Made by a program: the position numbers and the translations under genes. Positions 30,083 through 39,342 of a DNA stretch of 64,000 nt are shown here, in pieces. Position 1 is the stretch's first letter. Each line of letters opens with the position of its first letter. Source of the DNA: Pseudactinotalea terrae (GTDB lineage: Bacteria; Actinomycetota; Actinomycetes; Actinomycetales; Beutenbergiaceae); contig NZ_WNXZ01000001.1 in the NCBI RefSeq assembly GCF_009733845.1, positions 434,001 through 498,000 of the forward strand. Reading direction: 5' to 3'. The notes below the pieces were generated by a model. That model had not been told where the DNA came from. It saw only the letters and a program-made list of their open reading frames with translations, and searched no databases.

Positions 30083-30142
30083 GCGCGCGCCGATCGTGTG
30101 GTGGTTCTGGTCGATGGCACCGTGGCCGACGTCGGTCCATGG
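30083..30142 (+). pseudogene. Truncated remnant of an ABC exporter NBD C-terminus
   Basis: This 60-base segment encodes ARADRVVVLVDGTVADVGPW, matching the end of the fused exporter's second NBD (26526-26585) at 19 of 20 residues and 50 of 60 bases. Nine of the ten base differences are at third codon positions, which points to a once-functional diverged paralogue and not a recent copy. No Walker or signature motifs surround it. The similarity stops abruptly upstream in unrelated sequence, and the frame continues to a stop at 30199. It is a gene relic in a 245-base gap. Confidence 0.75.
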
Positions 30143-30199
30143 ACCGGCTCTCGCCTCGCTGACGCCACCTCGCGGCTGAGCGTCTCGTCCACGGCCTGA

Positions 30200-30205
30200 C
30201 AGACT
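30200..30205 (+). promoter_or_regulatory. -10-like CAGACT before the nucleotidyltransferase gene
   Basis: CAGACT lies 7 bases before the ATG at 30213. The spacing repeats that of other putative leaderless genes, and the hexamer is identical to the one at 10022-10027. Confidence 0.35.
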
Positions 30206-30212
30206 GTGAGTG

Positions 30213-30965
30213 ATGATCGAGATCTTCACTCAGACCGAGCGGGAGGCGCTGCGCGAGGCCTTGATCGCGCGCGCGCAGCAGGACCCGGACGTGTCGGCGG
30301 CCGCCCTCGTGGGCTCGGTCGCGACCGGTCGTGAGGACCGCTGGTCCGACATCGACCTGGTGCTCGGGGTGGAGGCGTCCGTCGTCGACACGGTGGCGCA
30401 CCGCTGGACGAACGCCATGTACGGCGAGCACGGTGCGGTCCACCACCTCGACGTGGTGGCCGCAGGCGTGCTCTACCGCGTGTTCCTGCTCGCCTCCTCC
30501 CTGCAGGTCGACATCTCCTTCTGGCCCCAGGACCAGGTGCGGGCCACCGAGGAAAGCTTCCAGCTACTGTTCGGTGAGGTCAACGAGCCGACCGTTCCGC
30601 GTGAGCAGGATCCCGCGGCCGCGATCGGCTGGGCCTGGCTCTACGCGCTGCACGCGCGTTCCGCCCTCGCGCGTGGCCGCACCTGGCAGGCGGTCATGAT
30701 GCTCGACGACCTGCGCAACCAGGTGCTCTCGCTGGCGTGCTTGCGTCACGGTCTCGTCGCCTTCCACGGCCGTGGGGTCGATCAGCTCCCGACGGCGGTG
30801 CTCGCCGCGTTCGCCGACGCGCACTCATCGGACCTCACCGACGCTGCGCTCGCGCGCCGGTTCCGCTCCCTGCTCGACCTGTTGCTCACCGAGATCATCG
30901 AGTACGACCGGGACCTCGCCGAGCGGCTCCGACCCAGCTTGCTGCTGCTGACCTCTCAGAGCTGA
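30213..30965 (+). CDS. Nucleotidyltransferase-domain protein
   Basis: 250-residue protein with a pol beta-type nucleotidyltransferase fold. The motif GSVATGREDRWSDIDLVLGV (about residues 29-48) supplies the Gly-Ser and the two Asp metal ligands, and a third acidic position is in LQVDISFW near 103. A helical C-terminal domain follows (residues 135-250), as in aminoglycoside adenylyltransferase-like and MNT-type proteins. The substrate is unknown; resistance or toxin-antitoxin roles are both possible, but no HEPN partner is seen. Two starts are adjacent, GTG 30210 and ATG 30213. The next reading frame, a broken gene, begins 10 bases after the stop. Confidence 0.82.
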   Translation: MIEIFTQTEREALREALIARAQQDPDVSAAALVGSVATGREDRWSDIDLVLGVEASVVDTVAHRWTNAMYGEHGAVHHLDVVAAGVLYRVFLLASSLQVDISFWPQDQVRATEESFQLLFGEVNEPTVPREQDPAAAIGWAWLYALHARSALARGRTWQAVMMLDDLRNQVLSLACLRHGLVAFHGRGVDQLPTAVLAAFADAHSSDLTDAALARRFRSLLDLLLTEIIEYDRDLAERLRPSLLLLTSQS

Positions 30966-30975
30966 GACCGGAGCG

Positions 30976-31403
30976 ATGCGATCCAACGTCCCCATCCCGG
31001 GCAACCCGTGGCCGCGGGACATGGTGATCCGTGTCGACCCGCACAGCCACCTGATCACGCTCCTGTTCGTCCGGCACGCCTGGGGCAGCAGGCCTGGGCG
31101 TGGTTCGCCGCCGCGGACCCGGTCCGGCCGCGCTGGGAGAGCACCTACGGCCGGGACGGCATCGACTCCGTCGCGCTCACGGACTGGGAGCGGGCGGTTG
31201 AAGGCCCGCTTCCGCCGGCCAGTCCCGAACACGACTGCGTCGACGTGCTGGTTTCGGCCTGGCGAAGCGGTATCGACTCGATCGTCGTGCTCCCGTACCG
31301 CGGCTACTACGTGCATCGGTTGAGTCGTCGTCACCTGGCGGTGTCGAGGTCGACCCGCGAGGATCGCGTGCTCTACCGCCGCGCGCTGGCGACGATCACG
31401 TGA
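30976..31403 (+). pseudogene. Frameshifted gene of unknown function
   Basis: The first part reads in one frame from an ATG preceded by GGAG (MRSNVPIPGNPWPRDMVIRV ... FVRHAWG, 30976 to about 31086). Protein-like sequence then continues in another frame to the stop at 31403 (AWAWFAAADPVRPRWESTYG ... YRGYYVHRLSRRHLAVSRS). Joined, the parts give a protein of about 140 residues with no gap. The switch falls in the G-rich segment around 31080-31098. One lost base, or a sequencing error, would explain it. The family is not one I can name. The 3' end overlaps the convergent oxidoreductase gene by 8 bases. Confidence 0.65.
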
Positions 31404-32931
31404 GCAGCTCCAGCAGCGCGTGCGCGGCGTTGTGGCCGGCGATGCCGCTGACCGCACCGCCGCGCACCGCGCCCGAGCCGCACACCAGCACCCTCGGGTA
31501 GTCGGTAGCCACGCCCCAGGCGGCCGCCGGCCCGGCGGCCGGCTCCGACAGCCACGGCCAGTCGAGATCCCCATGGAAGATGTGGCCGCCGGGCATCCCG
31601 AGCTCAGCCTCGATGTCGCGCGGGACCTTGGCCTCCAGGCACGGGCGGCCGTCGGCATCGGTCAGCAGCAGCGGCTCCAGCGGCTCGGCCAGGTGCGTCT
31701 CCAGGCCCGCGACCGCGGCAGCGAGCAGGTCCGCACGCGGGGTCGGGTCGTCCGCTCGCACGTGGAGGCCGAAGTAGGTGAGCGTCTGCACGCCGGCGGC
31801 GTCGAGCTCGGGCGACAGGATGGAGCGGTCGGTCAGTGTGTGGCAGTACACCTCGCCCGGCGGCGGGCCGGTCAGCGACCCGACCGGTGCGCCCGCCGCC
31901 ACCGCACGGTGCACCCGTTCGAGGTCGGAGTAGGCCTCGCCGCTGTGGAGCGTTCCCGCGAAGGCCACCGCCGGATCCGCACCGCTGCGCAACCGCGGCA
32001 ACCGGGACAGCACCATGTTCACCTTCAGCTGCGCACCCACGGGCCTGGTCGGAACGACATCGCCGCAGAGCTCGGCGAGCAGCGCCGGGGCGACCCCGGA
32101 CAAGACCCAGCCCGCCTCGCGACCGAAGGCTCCGCCGTCGGGCCCCGAACCCCGCACGGTGACGTGGTCCGCACCCGGTTCCAGCGCGGTCACCCGGTGG
32201 CTCAGGCTGATCCGTACCCCGGCCTCCACGGCCACCCGCCGCAGCTCAGCGCTCACCGCTCCCATGCCGCCGACCGGCACCCGCCACGGCCCGCCGATCA
32301 CGTGGTAGAGGAAGCAGCGGTTCTGCACGAGGGACGTCTCGCGAAGGGAGGCGAACGTGCCGATCAGCGCATCGGTCGCGACGACGCCGCGCACCAGGTC
32401 GCTCGAGAACCGGCGCTCGAGCGCCTCGCCCAACGGGCGTGTGATGAGGTCGTGCCAGACGCCGTCGGGCACGGCGGCGCGGATCTGCCGCTCGGCGGGC
32501 AACGGTCCGAGCAGGGTGGGGGCGACGGCGTCCGCGAGGCGCTGGGCGTCCTCGTAGAAGTGCGTCCAGGCGTCGTGCTCGGCGTCGGAGCCGGTGAGCT
32601 CACGGAACGAGGCACGGGTGCCCGGGAGATCATCGGTGACGAGCAACGCGGCAGGCCCGGCGTCGCCGTCGTACGGCGTGCACGAGGCGACCGACCGGTC
32701 CGCGAGGCTCACATCGAGCCCGAGGTCCGCGATCAGTGCCGCCGGCATGAGGCTCACCAGGTACGCGTACCGGGACAACCGCACGTCCACGCCCGCGAAC
32801 GGCGCCTCGCTCACGGCGGCCCCGCCCACGTGGTCGGCAGCCTCGAGGATCTCGACGGCGAGCCCCGCCCTGGCGAGATAGGTCGCGGCCACGAGCGCGT
32901 TGTGGCCACCTCCGACGACGACGACGTCCAT
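31396..32931 (-). CDS. FAD-dependent oxidoreductase (phytoene desaturase/CrtI-like)
   Basis: 511-residue flavoprotein. The N-terminal dinucleotide fold VVVVGGGHNALVAATYLARAGLAVEILEA (GxGxxN/G with the distal Glu) binds FAD, and the C-terminal VLVCGSGAVRGGAVSGIAGHNAA closes the FAD site, as in CrtI/amine-oxidase-type proteins. The specific reaction is unknown; there are no carotenoid genes nearby. The start is ATG 32931, with TACCCT 7 bases upstream; the longer open frame adds unrelated sequence. It is divergent from phoH. Confidence 0.88.
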   Translation of the reverse strand: MDVVVVGGGHNALVAATYLARAGLAVEILEAADHVGGAAVSEAPFAGVDVRLSRYAYLVSLMPAALIADLGLDVSLADRSVASCTPYDGDAGPAALLVTDDLPGTRASFRELTGSDAEHDAWTHFYEDAQRLADAVAPTLLGPLPAERQIRAAVPDGVWHDLITRPLGEALERRFSSDLVRGVVATDALIGTFASLRETSLVQNRCFLYHVIGGPWRVPVGGMGAVSAELRRVAVEAGVRISLSHRVTALEPGADHVTVRGSGPDGGAFGREAGWVLSGVAPALLAELCGDVVPTRPVGAQLKVNMVLSRLPRLRSGADPAVAFAGTLHSGEAYSDLERVHRAVAAGAPVGSLTGPPPGEVYCHTLTDRSILSPELDAAGVQTLTYFGLHVRADDPTPRADLLAAAVAGLETHLAEPLEPLLLTDADGRPCLEAKVPRDIEAELGMPGGHIFHGDLDWPWLSEPAAGPAAAWGVATDYPRVLVCGSGAVRGGAVSGIAGHNAAHALLELLT

Positions 32932-32938
32932 GCACCCG

Positions 32939-32944
32939 AGGGTA
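32939..32944 (-). promoter_or_regulatory. -10 hexamer TACCCT, probable leaderless promoter
   Basis: TACCCT on the minus strand, 7 bases before the ATG of the FAD oxidoreductase. There is no ribosome site, so a leaderless mRNA is likely. Confidence 0.45.
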
Positions 32945-32973
32945 TGCCTGGGGTGGTTGGTCGCCTGCGCCGG

Positions 32974-32979
32974 TACGCT
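32974..32979 (+). promoter_or_regulatory. -10 hexamer TACGCT upstream of phoH
   Basis: TACGCT faces phoH and would start transcription near 32986, giving a leader of about 45 bases that includes a GAGGAG at 33003-33008. No -35 is evident. This could drive the phoH-ybeY-corC-era operon. Confidence 0.35.
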
Positions 32980-33031
32980 GGTGCCGACCCTGTCGTCAGT
33001 CCGAGGAGCACCTGGGCCCGCGGCCCTGCCC

Positions 33032-34102
33032 ATGTCTGAGAGCACCCCACAGCCAGCGATGTCCACGCCCGGCGGTGCCGCGCATGTCACCCATCAGGTG
33101 ACGATCCCCGACGATGTCCCCATGGTTGCGCTTCTCGGTCGCCGCGACGAGGTGCTGCGCGCGATCGAGAAGGGTTTCGCCGGCGTCGACATGCACGTGC
33201 GCGGCAACGTGGTGACCCTGACGGGCCCGCCCGGGGACGTCGCGCTCGCCGAGCGGCTCCTCGACGAGCTGAGCCAGGTCGCGGGGAGCGGGCAGCCCTT
33301 GGACGCCGACGCCGTCGAGCGCGCGATCACGATCCTGACCGCGACCACCACCGACCGCCCGGCGCAGGTCCTCACGATGAACATCCTGTCCAACCGCGGC
33401 CGCACGATCCGGCCGAAGACGATGGGGCAGAAGGAGTACGTCGAGGCGATCGATCGCCACACCGTCGTGTTCGGCATCGGACCGGCCGGTACCGGCAAGA
33501 CCTACCTCGCCATGGCCAAGGCCGTGCAGGCTCTGCAGGCCAAGCAGGTCAACAGGATCGTGCTGACACGGCCTGCCGTGGAGGCGGGGGAGAGCCTCGG
33601 TTTCCTCCCCGGGACGCTCAACGACAAGATCGACCCCTACCTGAGGCCGCTCTACGACGCCCTTCACGACATGCTCGACCCCGACTCGATCCCGCGCCTG
33701 ATGGCCGCCGGCACCATCGAGGTGGCGCCGCTGGCCTACATGAGGGGGCGGACGCTGAACAACGCCTTCATCATCCTCGACGAGGCGCAGAACACGACTC
33801 CCGAGCAGATGAAGATGTTTCTGACCCGGCTCGGCTTCGAGAGCAAGGTGGTCGTCACCGGTGACGTGACGCAGGTCGACCTGCCCGGCGGCGCCCGATC
33901 GGGGCTGCGTGTCGTCCAGGAGATCCTCACCGAGATCGAGGATGTCGAGTTCTGCCGGCTCACCAGCGCCGACGTGGTCAGGCACCGGTTGGTGGCCGAC
34001 ATCATCGACGCCTACGAGCGATGGGACGCCACCCAGCCCCGCGAGGACGCCCGGCAGCGGTCCCACCGAACCGAACAACGAGCAGGACGGAACCAGCGGT
34101 GA
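33032..34102 (+). CDS. phoH: PhoH-like ATPase (YbeZ)
   Basis: PhoH-family P-loop NTPase of 356 residues, linked to ribosome and RNA quality control with YbeY. A KH-like N-terminal part (residues 25-100) precedes Walker [11 protein letters not shown] (about 152-161), the RPAVEAGE motif near 185, Walker [10 protein letters not shown] near 250 and [12 protein letters not shown] near 275. The start is uncertain: ATGs at 33032 and 33059 are both in frame and neither has an ideally placed ribosome site. It overlaps ybeY by 4 bases and heads the conserved phoH-ybeY-corC-era string. Confidence 0.93.
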   Translation: MSESTPQPAMSTPGGAAHVTHQVTIPDDVPMVALLGRRDEVLRAIEKGFAGVDMHVRGNVVTLTGPPGDVALAERLLDELSQVAGSGQPLDADAVERAITILTATTTDRPAQVLTMNILSNRGRTIRPKTMGQKEYVEAIDRHTVVFGIGPAGTGKTYLAMAKAVQALQAKQVNRIVLTRPAVEAGESLGFLPGTLNDKIDPYLRPLYDALHDMLDPDSIPRLMAAGTIEVAPLAYMRGRTLNNAFIILDEAQNTTPEQMKMFLTRLGFESKVVVTGDVTQVDLPGGARSGLRVVQEILTEIEDVEFCRLTSADVVRHRLVADIIDAYERWDATQPREDARQRSHRTEQRAGRNQR

Positions 34103-34551
34103 GCACCGACGTCACCAACGAGTCGGGCTACACGCTCGACGAGGTCGAGTTCAGCGACCTCGCCAGCTACGTGCTGGACGAGATGCACGTTCACCCGCAG
34201 GCAGAGCTGGAGGTGCGGTTCGTCACCACGGAGGTGATGGCCGATCTCCACGTGCGTTGGATGGACGAGGAGGGTCCCACCGACGTCCTGTCGTTCCCAA
34301 TGGATGAGCTTCGCCCGGGCGACGTCGATGAACCGAGCGAGGAGGGCATCCTCGGCTCCGTCGTGGTCTGCCCGGATGTCGCGGTCACCCAGGCCAAGCA
34401 GGCCGGGCACTCGCCCGAGGAGGAGATGCTCCTGCTCACCACGCACGGGATCCTGCACCTGCTCGGCTTCGACCACGCCGAGCCGGAGGAGGAGAAGGAG
34501 ATGTTCGCGCTGCAGCGACGCCTGCTCCTCACCTTCCTCGCCAACCGATGA
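34099..34551 (+). CDS. ybeY: Endoribonuclease YbeY
   Basis: Single-strand endoribonuclease for 16S rRNA 3'-end maturation and ribosome quality control. The zinc motif [11 protein letters not shown] (about residues 116-126) carries the three His ligands and the [10 protein letters not shown] motif lies near 58. At 150 residues it is typical. The GTG start at 34099 overlaps the phoH stop (GTGA), and its own stop overlaps the next ATG (ATGA), so translation is coupled through the operon. Confidence 0.95.
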   Translation: MSTDVTNESGYTLDEVEFSDLASYVLDEMHVHPQAELEVRFVTTEVMADLHVRWMDEEGPTDVLSFPMDELRPGDVDEPSEEGILGSVVVCPDVAVTQAKQAGHSPEEEMLLLTTHGILHLLGFDHAEPEEEKEMFALQRRLLLTFLANR

Positions 34552-35885
34552 GTGGCTTACCCGCCCTCGCCGCCATCACGGGTCCGGCCGAGGGCGTGCC
34601 GATCAGCCCGCTGCTGATCCTGGCCCTCGGCTCGATCGCGCTCGGCGCGGTCCTGTCGGCCGGTGAGGAGGCGGCGCGCACGATCACGCGCGCGGCGGCC
34701 CACGAGGCCGAAGGGCGCGGTGCGGACGCCGTGGTGGCCATCGCCGAGGACCCGGAGCCGGCCGCGCGCGTCACCGGCTACCTGCTGGTGCTGGCGCAGA
34801 TGACCGGCGCCGTGGGGCTGACGCTCGTGCTCGTGGGCCTGCTGGAGACCTGGTGGCAGGTGCTGGTCGGCTCGATCCTGGTGGCGGCGCTGATCATGAT
34901 GCTGGTGGTGGGCGCCAGCCCGCGGCGGTACGGCCGGCGCGAGCCGGTGAAGGTGCTCGCGACCGTCGGGCCGCCCATCCTGGCGCTCGCGCGGTTCATG
35001 GCGCCGATCGCGCGGCTGCTGTCCCGGATGGGTGAACGCGCCGGCCGCACCACCGGTGAGCAGCGCGCCGTCGACGAGGAAGAGCTGCGTCAGATGGTCG
35101 ATCGCGTGAGCGAGAGCGAACAGATCGACGACGACGAGCGCGAGATGCTGCAGGGCGTCTTCGAGCTGGGCAACACGATCGTGCGCGAGGTGATGGTCCC
35201 ACGCACCGACATGGTCACGCTCGCCGCCCACACCTCGATCAACAAGGCCAGGAACCTGTTCGTGCGCTCCGGCTTCTCGCGGGTGCCGGTGGTCGGGGAC
35301 AGCGTCGACGACCTCCGCGGGGTGCTCTACCTCAAGGACGTGCTGGCGTACACCTTGAACCGGCCCGACCGCGACAAGGAGCGGGTCGAGGCTGTGCTCC
35401 GCACGCCGGTTCTCGTGCCGGAGACCAAGGCCGTGGACGACCTGCTCGAGCAGATGCGCACCACGGGTATCCACATCGCGATCGCGTTCGACGAGTGGGG
35501 CGGTGTGGCCGGCCTCGTGACGATCGAGGACGTCCTGGAGGAGCTGGTCGGTGAGCTCACCGACGAGCACGACCGGTCCGAGCCCGAGGTCAAGCCCGAC
35601 GGCGAGGGCTCCTTCCTCGTGCCCGCCCGCCTCGCGCTGGACGAGCTGGGGGATCTCTTCGATCTCGAGATCGAGGACGACGACGTCGACACGGTCGCCG
35701 GTCTCCTCGCCAAGGCTCTGGGCAAGGTTCCGATCCAAGGGGCGCACGCCGTCACCCACGGCCTCGAGCTCGAGGCCGTGAGCGCCGCCGGCAGGCGGCG
35801 CCGCATCGATACGATCCGGGTCACCCGTGCCCCGGAACCCGAAGAGCAGGAGGACGCCGATGAGCGACGAGACTCGCGGCGGTGA
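34548..35885 (+). CDS. CNNM/CorC-family protein (DUF21, CBS pair, CorC_HlyC)
   Basis: Membrane protein of the hemolysin-C/CorC group, 445 residues. A DUF21-type membrane domain (residues 15-135) is followed by an acidic helix ([11 protein letters not shown]), a CBS pair ([14 protein letters not shown] ... [20 protein letters not shown] ... [19 protein letters not shown], about 205-340) and a C-terminal CorC_HlyC domain. Related proteins handle Mg2+ or Co2+ efflux. It is co-translated with ybeY and its 3' end contains the ribosome site of era. Confidence 0.92.
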   Translation: MSGLPALAAITGPAEGVPISPLLILALGSIALGAVLSAGEEAARTITRAAAHEAEGRGADAVVAIAEDPEPAARVTGYLLVLAQMTGAVGLTLVLVGLLETWWQVLVGSILVAALIMMLVVGASPRRYGRREPVKVLATVGPPILALARFMAPIARLLSRMGERAGRTTGEQRAVDEEELRQMVDRVSESEQIDDDEREMLQGVFELGNTIVREVMVPRTDMVTLAAHTSINKARNLFVRSGFSRVPVVGDSVDDLRGVLYLKDVLAYTLNRPDRDKERVEAVLRTPVLVPETKAVDDLLEQMRTTGIHIAIAFDEWGGVAGLVTIEDVLEELVGELTDEHDRSEPEVKPDGEGSFLVPARLALDELGDLFDLEIEDDDVDTVAGLLAKALGKVPIQGAHAVTHGLELEAVSAAGRRRRIDTIRVTRAPEPEEQEDADERRDSRR

Positions 35886-36780
35886 GTTCCGGGCGGGCTT
35901 CGTGTGCGTCGTCGGGCGCCCCAACGCCGGCAAGTCGACGCTGACCAACGCGCTCGTCGGACAGAAGGTCGCGATCACGTCCAAGCGCCCGCAGACCACC
36001 CGGCGCGCGGTGCGCGGCGTCGTGAACCGACCCGGTGGCCAGCTGGTGCTGGTCGACACCCCTGGGCTGCACCGACCGCGCACGCTGCTCGGCGAACGGC
36101 TGAACGAGCTGGTGAGAGGCACTCTCGCTGAGGTCGACGTGGTCGTGTTCTGCCTTCCCGCGGACCAGAAGGTCGGCCCCGGCGACCGGTTCATCGCAGA
36201 CGAGCTGCGCGAGTCGCGCACGCCGGTGGTCGCTGTCGCGACCAAGGCCGACTCGGTCCCGCAGGAGCGGTTGGTCGAGCACCTGCTCGAGGTGTCGGCG
36301 CTCGGCGACTGGGCTGACATCGTGCCGGTCAGCGCGCACAAGGACTTCCAGCTGGACGTGCTGGTGGACGTGCTCCTGAAGCACGTGCCCGAGGGCCCGC
36401 AGATGTACCCCGACGGCGAGCTGACCGACGAGCCCGACCACATCATGGTGGCCGAGCTGATCCGCGAAGCAGCCCTGGAAGGGGTGCGCGACGAGCTTCC
36501 CCACTCCCTCGCCGTCGTGGTGGAGGAGATGGTCGAGCGCGACGAGCCCCGCCGCGACGGCCGCCGCCTGATCGACGTCCGCGCCGACGTGTACATCGAG
36601 CGCCCCAGCCAGAAGGCGATCATCATCGGTGCCGGCGGCTCACGGCTCCGCGACGTCGGCACCCGTGCGCGTCACGGCATCGAGGCTCTGCTCGGGTGCG
36701 CTGTCTACCTCGACCTCCACGTGCGCGTGGCGAAGGAGTGGCAGCGCGACCCCAAGCAGCTGCGCCGCCTCGGCTTCTAG
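35860..36780 (+). CDS. era: GTPase Era
   Basis: Ribosome-assembly GTPase that binds the 3' end of 16S rRNA. G1 GRPNAGKST (about residues 19-27), switch region KRPQTTRR, G3 DTPGLH near 65-70 and G4 TKAD near 126-129 are complete. The C-terminal KH domain carries IIIGAGGSRLRDVGTRAR near 255. AGGAGG sits 6 bases before the ATG at 35860, which decides the start; the gene overlaps the CorC-like frame by 26 bases. At 306 residues it is normal. It ends the phoH operon. Confidence 0.96.
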   Translation: MSDETRGGEFRAGFVCVVGRPNAGKSTLTNALVGQKVAITSKRPQTTRRAVRGVVNRPGGQLVLVDTPGLHRPRTLLGERLNELVRGTLAEVDVVVFCLPADQKVGPGDRFIADELRESRTPVVAVATKADSVPQERLVEHLLEVSALGDWADIVPVSAHKDFQLDVLVDVLLKHVPEGPQMYPDGELTDEPDHIMVAELIREAALEGVRDELPHSLAVVVEEMVERDEPRRDGRRLIDVRADVYIERPSQKAIIIGAGGSRLRDVGTRARHGIEALLGCAVYLDLHVRVAKEWQRDPKQLRRLGF

Positions 36781-36880
36781 CCTCCGCCGTCGGACCGCGG
36801 CAGGCCTGCGCCCTCTCGGTGCGTGGATGGCCGCCGCGGGTGGTGCAGCCCGGTGGTCGGGTGAACGTGCCGGAAGGTTT

Positions 36881-36886
36881 TACGCT
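36881..36886 (+). promoter_or_regulatory. -10 hexamer TACGCT, probable leaderless promoter
   Basis: TACGCT lies 7 bases before the GTG at 36894 of the hydrolase gene. It supports that start over GTG 36861 and 36867 further upstream. Confidence 0.4.
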
Positions 36887-36893
36887 GAGGCAT

Positions 36894-38393
36894 GTGAAAG
36901 CCCGGTTCCTGCTCGCTGTGCTGGGCACGATCCTCCTGCTCGGGCTCGTCGGGTCGATCGCGGGGCCGGCGTGGGATCCGGAGCCGCTCACGGAGCAGCT
37001 GATCGTCGAGACCGACGACGTCACGATCTCGACCGCCGAGCCCACGGCGCCTGTCGGCACCTACGAGACCACCACGAGCGACGTCGAGATCGAGCTCGAC
37101 GGCGCGAGCGTCACCGCACGCCTGACCGCGCCGGTCGGCGCGCCGGACGGTCAGCCCGGCATGCTCTTCATGCACGGCGCCGGCACCGCGGGCCACACGA
37201 ACTTCACCGACCAGGCCCAGGCGCTCGCCAGCGCGGGTGTGTACGTGCTCGTGCCTGCGAAGCGCATGGACACCTACACCACCCGGTCCCGCGACTACGA
37301 GGGCATGGCCCGGGACTACCTCGTCTCCTGGGAGCTGCTGGCCTCGACGCCGGGGGTGGACCCCGAGCGGGTCGGCATCTACGGCGAGAGCGAGGGCGCC
37401 TGGATCTCACCGATCGCCGCTGTGCTCGAGCCGCGGGTCGCGTTCCTGGTGATGGTCGCGGCACCGGTCGTGCCGCCCCGCGAGCAGGGCGCGTTCGCGA
37501 TGGACAACTACCTGCGCAACACACACGTCCCGTGGCCGGTGTTCCGCGCGATCCCGCGAGCCACCGGGGCCCACATCCCCGGCGGCGGCTTCGAGTACGT
37601 GGACTTCGACGTCAGCCCCTGGCAGCAGCAGCTCACCCAGCCCGTGCTGATGGTCTACGGCACCGGCGACACGTCGATGCCGCTGGTCCAGGCACCGCTG
37701 CAGGTCATCGACGACATGGCGGTCAACGGCAACGACGAGTACACGCTCCGCTACTTCGCGGGAGCCAACCACGGCATCCGGATCGACGGAGCGCTCGCCC
37801 CGGGGTTCACCGATGCGCTTGCCGCATGGACGCTGGGACTGCCCGCCACCGGGTCTGCGGAGCCACGGATCGCGGGTGACCAGCCCGAGCAGACCTACGA
37901 GGCGCGGGCCCTGCCGAGCCCGCGCTGGTACGCCAACGGCGACATGCTCATCTGGTCGGTCGTGGCCTCCGCGCTGCTCCTGGTCATCGGGCCGATCCTG
38001 TGGGTCCTGACGGCGTTGCCGCGGCGCCGCTCGGGCCGTCGCCTCCCCGGTCCGGTCGCCCGCCACACCGCAGCCACGGGGCTCGCCGCGCTCGCGGTGC
38101 TCGTCACCTTCGTGGCCTACTGCGCCCAGGTGGCCGACCTCGCCCTGAACTACCGAACCAACGACCTCGTGGTCCTCGGGGGGTGGATCGTGGTGCAGGC
38201 AGTGGGGGTCCTGGCGGCGACCGTGCTGGTCCACAGCGTCTGGACCGCCAAGCCGTTCCACCCGGAACGCTGGAGCAAGCGCGACAGGCGCGCAGGCCGC
38301 TCCGGTGTGCTGCTCTGGTGGGGCACGCACCTTGGCGCACTGGGGCTGCTGCTGGTCGCCGCGTACTGGGGCGTCTATCCCGCGGTCGTGTAG
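36894..38393 (+). CDS. Membrane-anchored alpha/beta hydrolase
   Basis: About 499 residues. One N-terminal helix (FLLAVLGTILLLGLVGSIAG) exports an alpha/beta-hydrolase domain: nucleophile Ser in GIYGESEGAWISP near residue 168, Asp in VYGTGDTS near 260 and His in AGANHGIRID near 290. Three or four C-terminal helices (residues 348-499) anchor it again, so the catalytic domain should face outside. The substrate is unknown. The start is uncertain between GTG 36861, 36867 and 36894; I favour 36894 for the -10 spacing. It lies between era and the signalling cluster. Confidence 0.8.
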   Translation: MKARFLLAVLGTILLLGLVGSIAGPAWDPEPLTEQLIVETDDVTISTAEPTAPVGTYETTTSDVEIELDGASVTARLTAPVGAPDGQPGMLFMHGAGTAGHTNFTDQAQALASAGVYVLVPAKRMDTYTTRSRDYEGMARDYLVSWELLASTPGVDPERVGIYGESEGAWISPIAAVLEPRVAFLVMVAAPVVPPREQGAFAMDNYLRNTHVPWPVFRAIPRATGAHIPGGGFEYVDFDVSPWQQQLTQPVLMVYGTGDTSMPLVQAPLQVIDDMAVNGNDEYTLRYFAGANHGIRIDGALAPGFTDALAAWTLGLPATGSAEPRIAGDQPEQTYEARALPSPRWYANGDMLIWSVVASALLLVIGPILWVLTALPRRRSGRRLPGPVARHTAATGLAALAVLVTFVAYCAQVADLALNYRTNDLVVLGGWIVVQAVGVLAATVLVHSVWTAKPFHPERWSKRDRRAGRSGVLLWWGTHLGALGLLLVAAYWGVYPAVV

Positions 38394-38436
38394 TACTGCC
38401 CACCCGATGACGCGCCGCGCAGGTCCCGATCCCTCA

Positions 38437-38442
38437 TAGGAT
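38437..38442 (+). promoter_or_regulatory. -10 hexamer TAGGAT before the signalling cluster
   Basis: TAGGAT lies 8 bases before the ATG of the PP2C gene, implying a leaderless transcript. It is the best candidate promoter for the first four genes of the phosphatase-FHA-kinase cluster. Confidence 0.45.
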
Positions 38443-38450
38443 CGTCCACG

Positions 38451-39308
38451 ATGTCCACCGACGAACGCGCCACGCCCACGAGCTTCGGTGCCCTCACCGA
38501 CACGGGTGGTCGGAGGGCGGTCAACGAGGACTCGGTGCTGGCGCACCCACCGGTCTTCTGCGTCGCCGACGGCATGGGCGGCCACAGCCGCGGCGCCATG
38601 GCCTCGGCTGCCGTCGTGGCGGCGTTCGAGGCACTGGCCCGACAGATCGATGCGGACGTCTCCGGCGTCGAGGTCTCCGCCGGGCAGGTGCAGGCCGCTG
38701 TCGTGGACGCGCAGGCACGTATCCGCTCCGACCTCGGGCTCGCCGAGCCGGAGTCCGATGCGGAGATGACCGCAGGCTCCACGCTCGCCGGTGTGATCCT
38801 CACCCGCGCCGACGAGCGGCTGTGCTGGCTCGCCTTCAACATCGGCGACTCGCGCATCTACCGGTACTCGGGCGGCACGCTCAGCCGCGTCAGCGTCGAC
38901 CACTCGGTGGTGCAGGAGATGATCGACGCCGGCGAGATCAGCGAGGCGGAGGCGCTCACGCACCCGATGCGCAACATGATCACGCGCGCCGTCGGCAGCG
39001 GTGTCGAGGTGAGCCCCGACTTCTGGCTCCTCGGGGCCGCTGCGGGCGATCGACTGCTGCTGTGCAGCGACGGGCTGATCAACGAGGTTCCCGAGGCCGA
39101 GATCGGTCAGACGCTCGCAGGGGGTGGCACCGCGCGGCAGGTCAGCGAGACGCTGATGGCGCGCGCCACCTTCCGGGGCGCCCGCGACAACGTGTCGGTG
39201 ATCGTGGTCGATCTCGATGCCTCCAGCCAGGCCGACGAGGTGACTGCGCCACGCCTCGCCGGGGCCTACGATCCCGAGGACACGATGCCTCGCGAGTACG
39301 CCCGATGA
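38451..39308 (+). CDS. PP2C-type Ser/Thr phosphatase
   Basis: Soluble PP2C (PPM) phosphatase of 285 residues. The metal-binding motifs are present in order: RAVNEDSVL (about residues 22-30), VADGMGGHSRG near 39-49, NIGDSRIYRY near 131-140, CSDGLINEV near 205 and RDNVSVIVVDL near 245. It should dephosphorylate targets of the kinase encoded two genes downstream and possibly the FHA protein between them. It opens a co-directional block that runs to 55291. There is no membrane segment. Confidence 0.93.
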   Translation: MSTDERATPTSFGALTDTGGRRAVNEDSVLAHPPVFCVADGMGGHSRGAMASAAVVAAFEALARQIDADVSGVEVSAGQVQAAVVDAQARIRSDLGLAEPESDAEMTAGSTLAGVILTRADERLCWLAFNIGDSRIYRYSGGTLSRVSVDHSVVQEMIDAGEISEAEALTHPMRNMITRAVGSGVEVSPDFWLLGAAAGDRLLLCSDGLINEVPEAEIGQTLAGGGTARQVSETLMARATFRGARDNVSVIVVDLDASSQADEVTAPRLAGAYDPEDTMPREYAR

Positions 39309-39342
39309 TCCGACGACCTCACGAAGGGGACGGTGGCACCAG

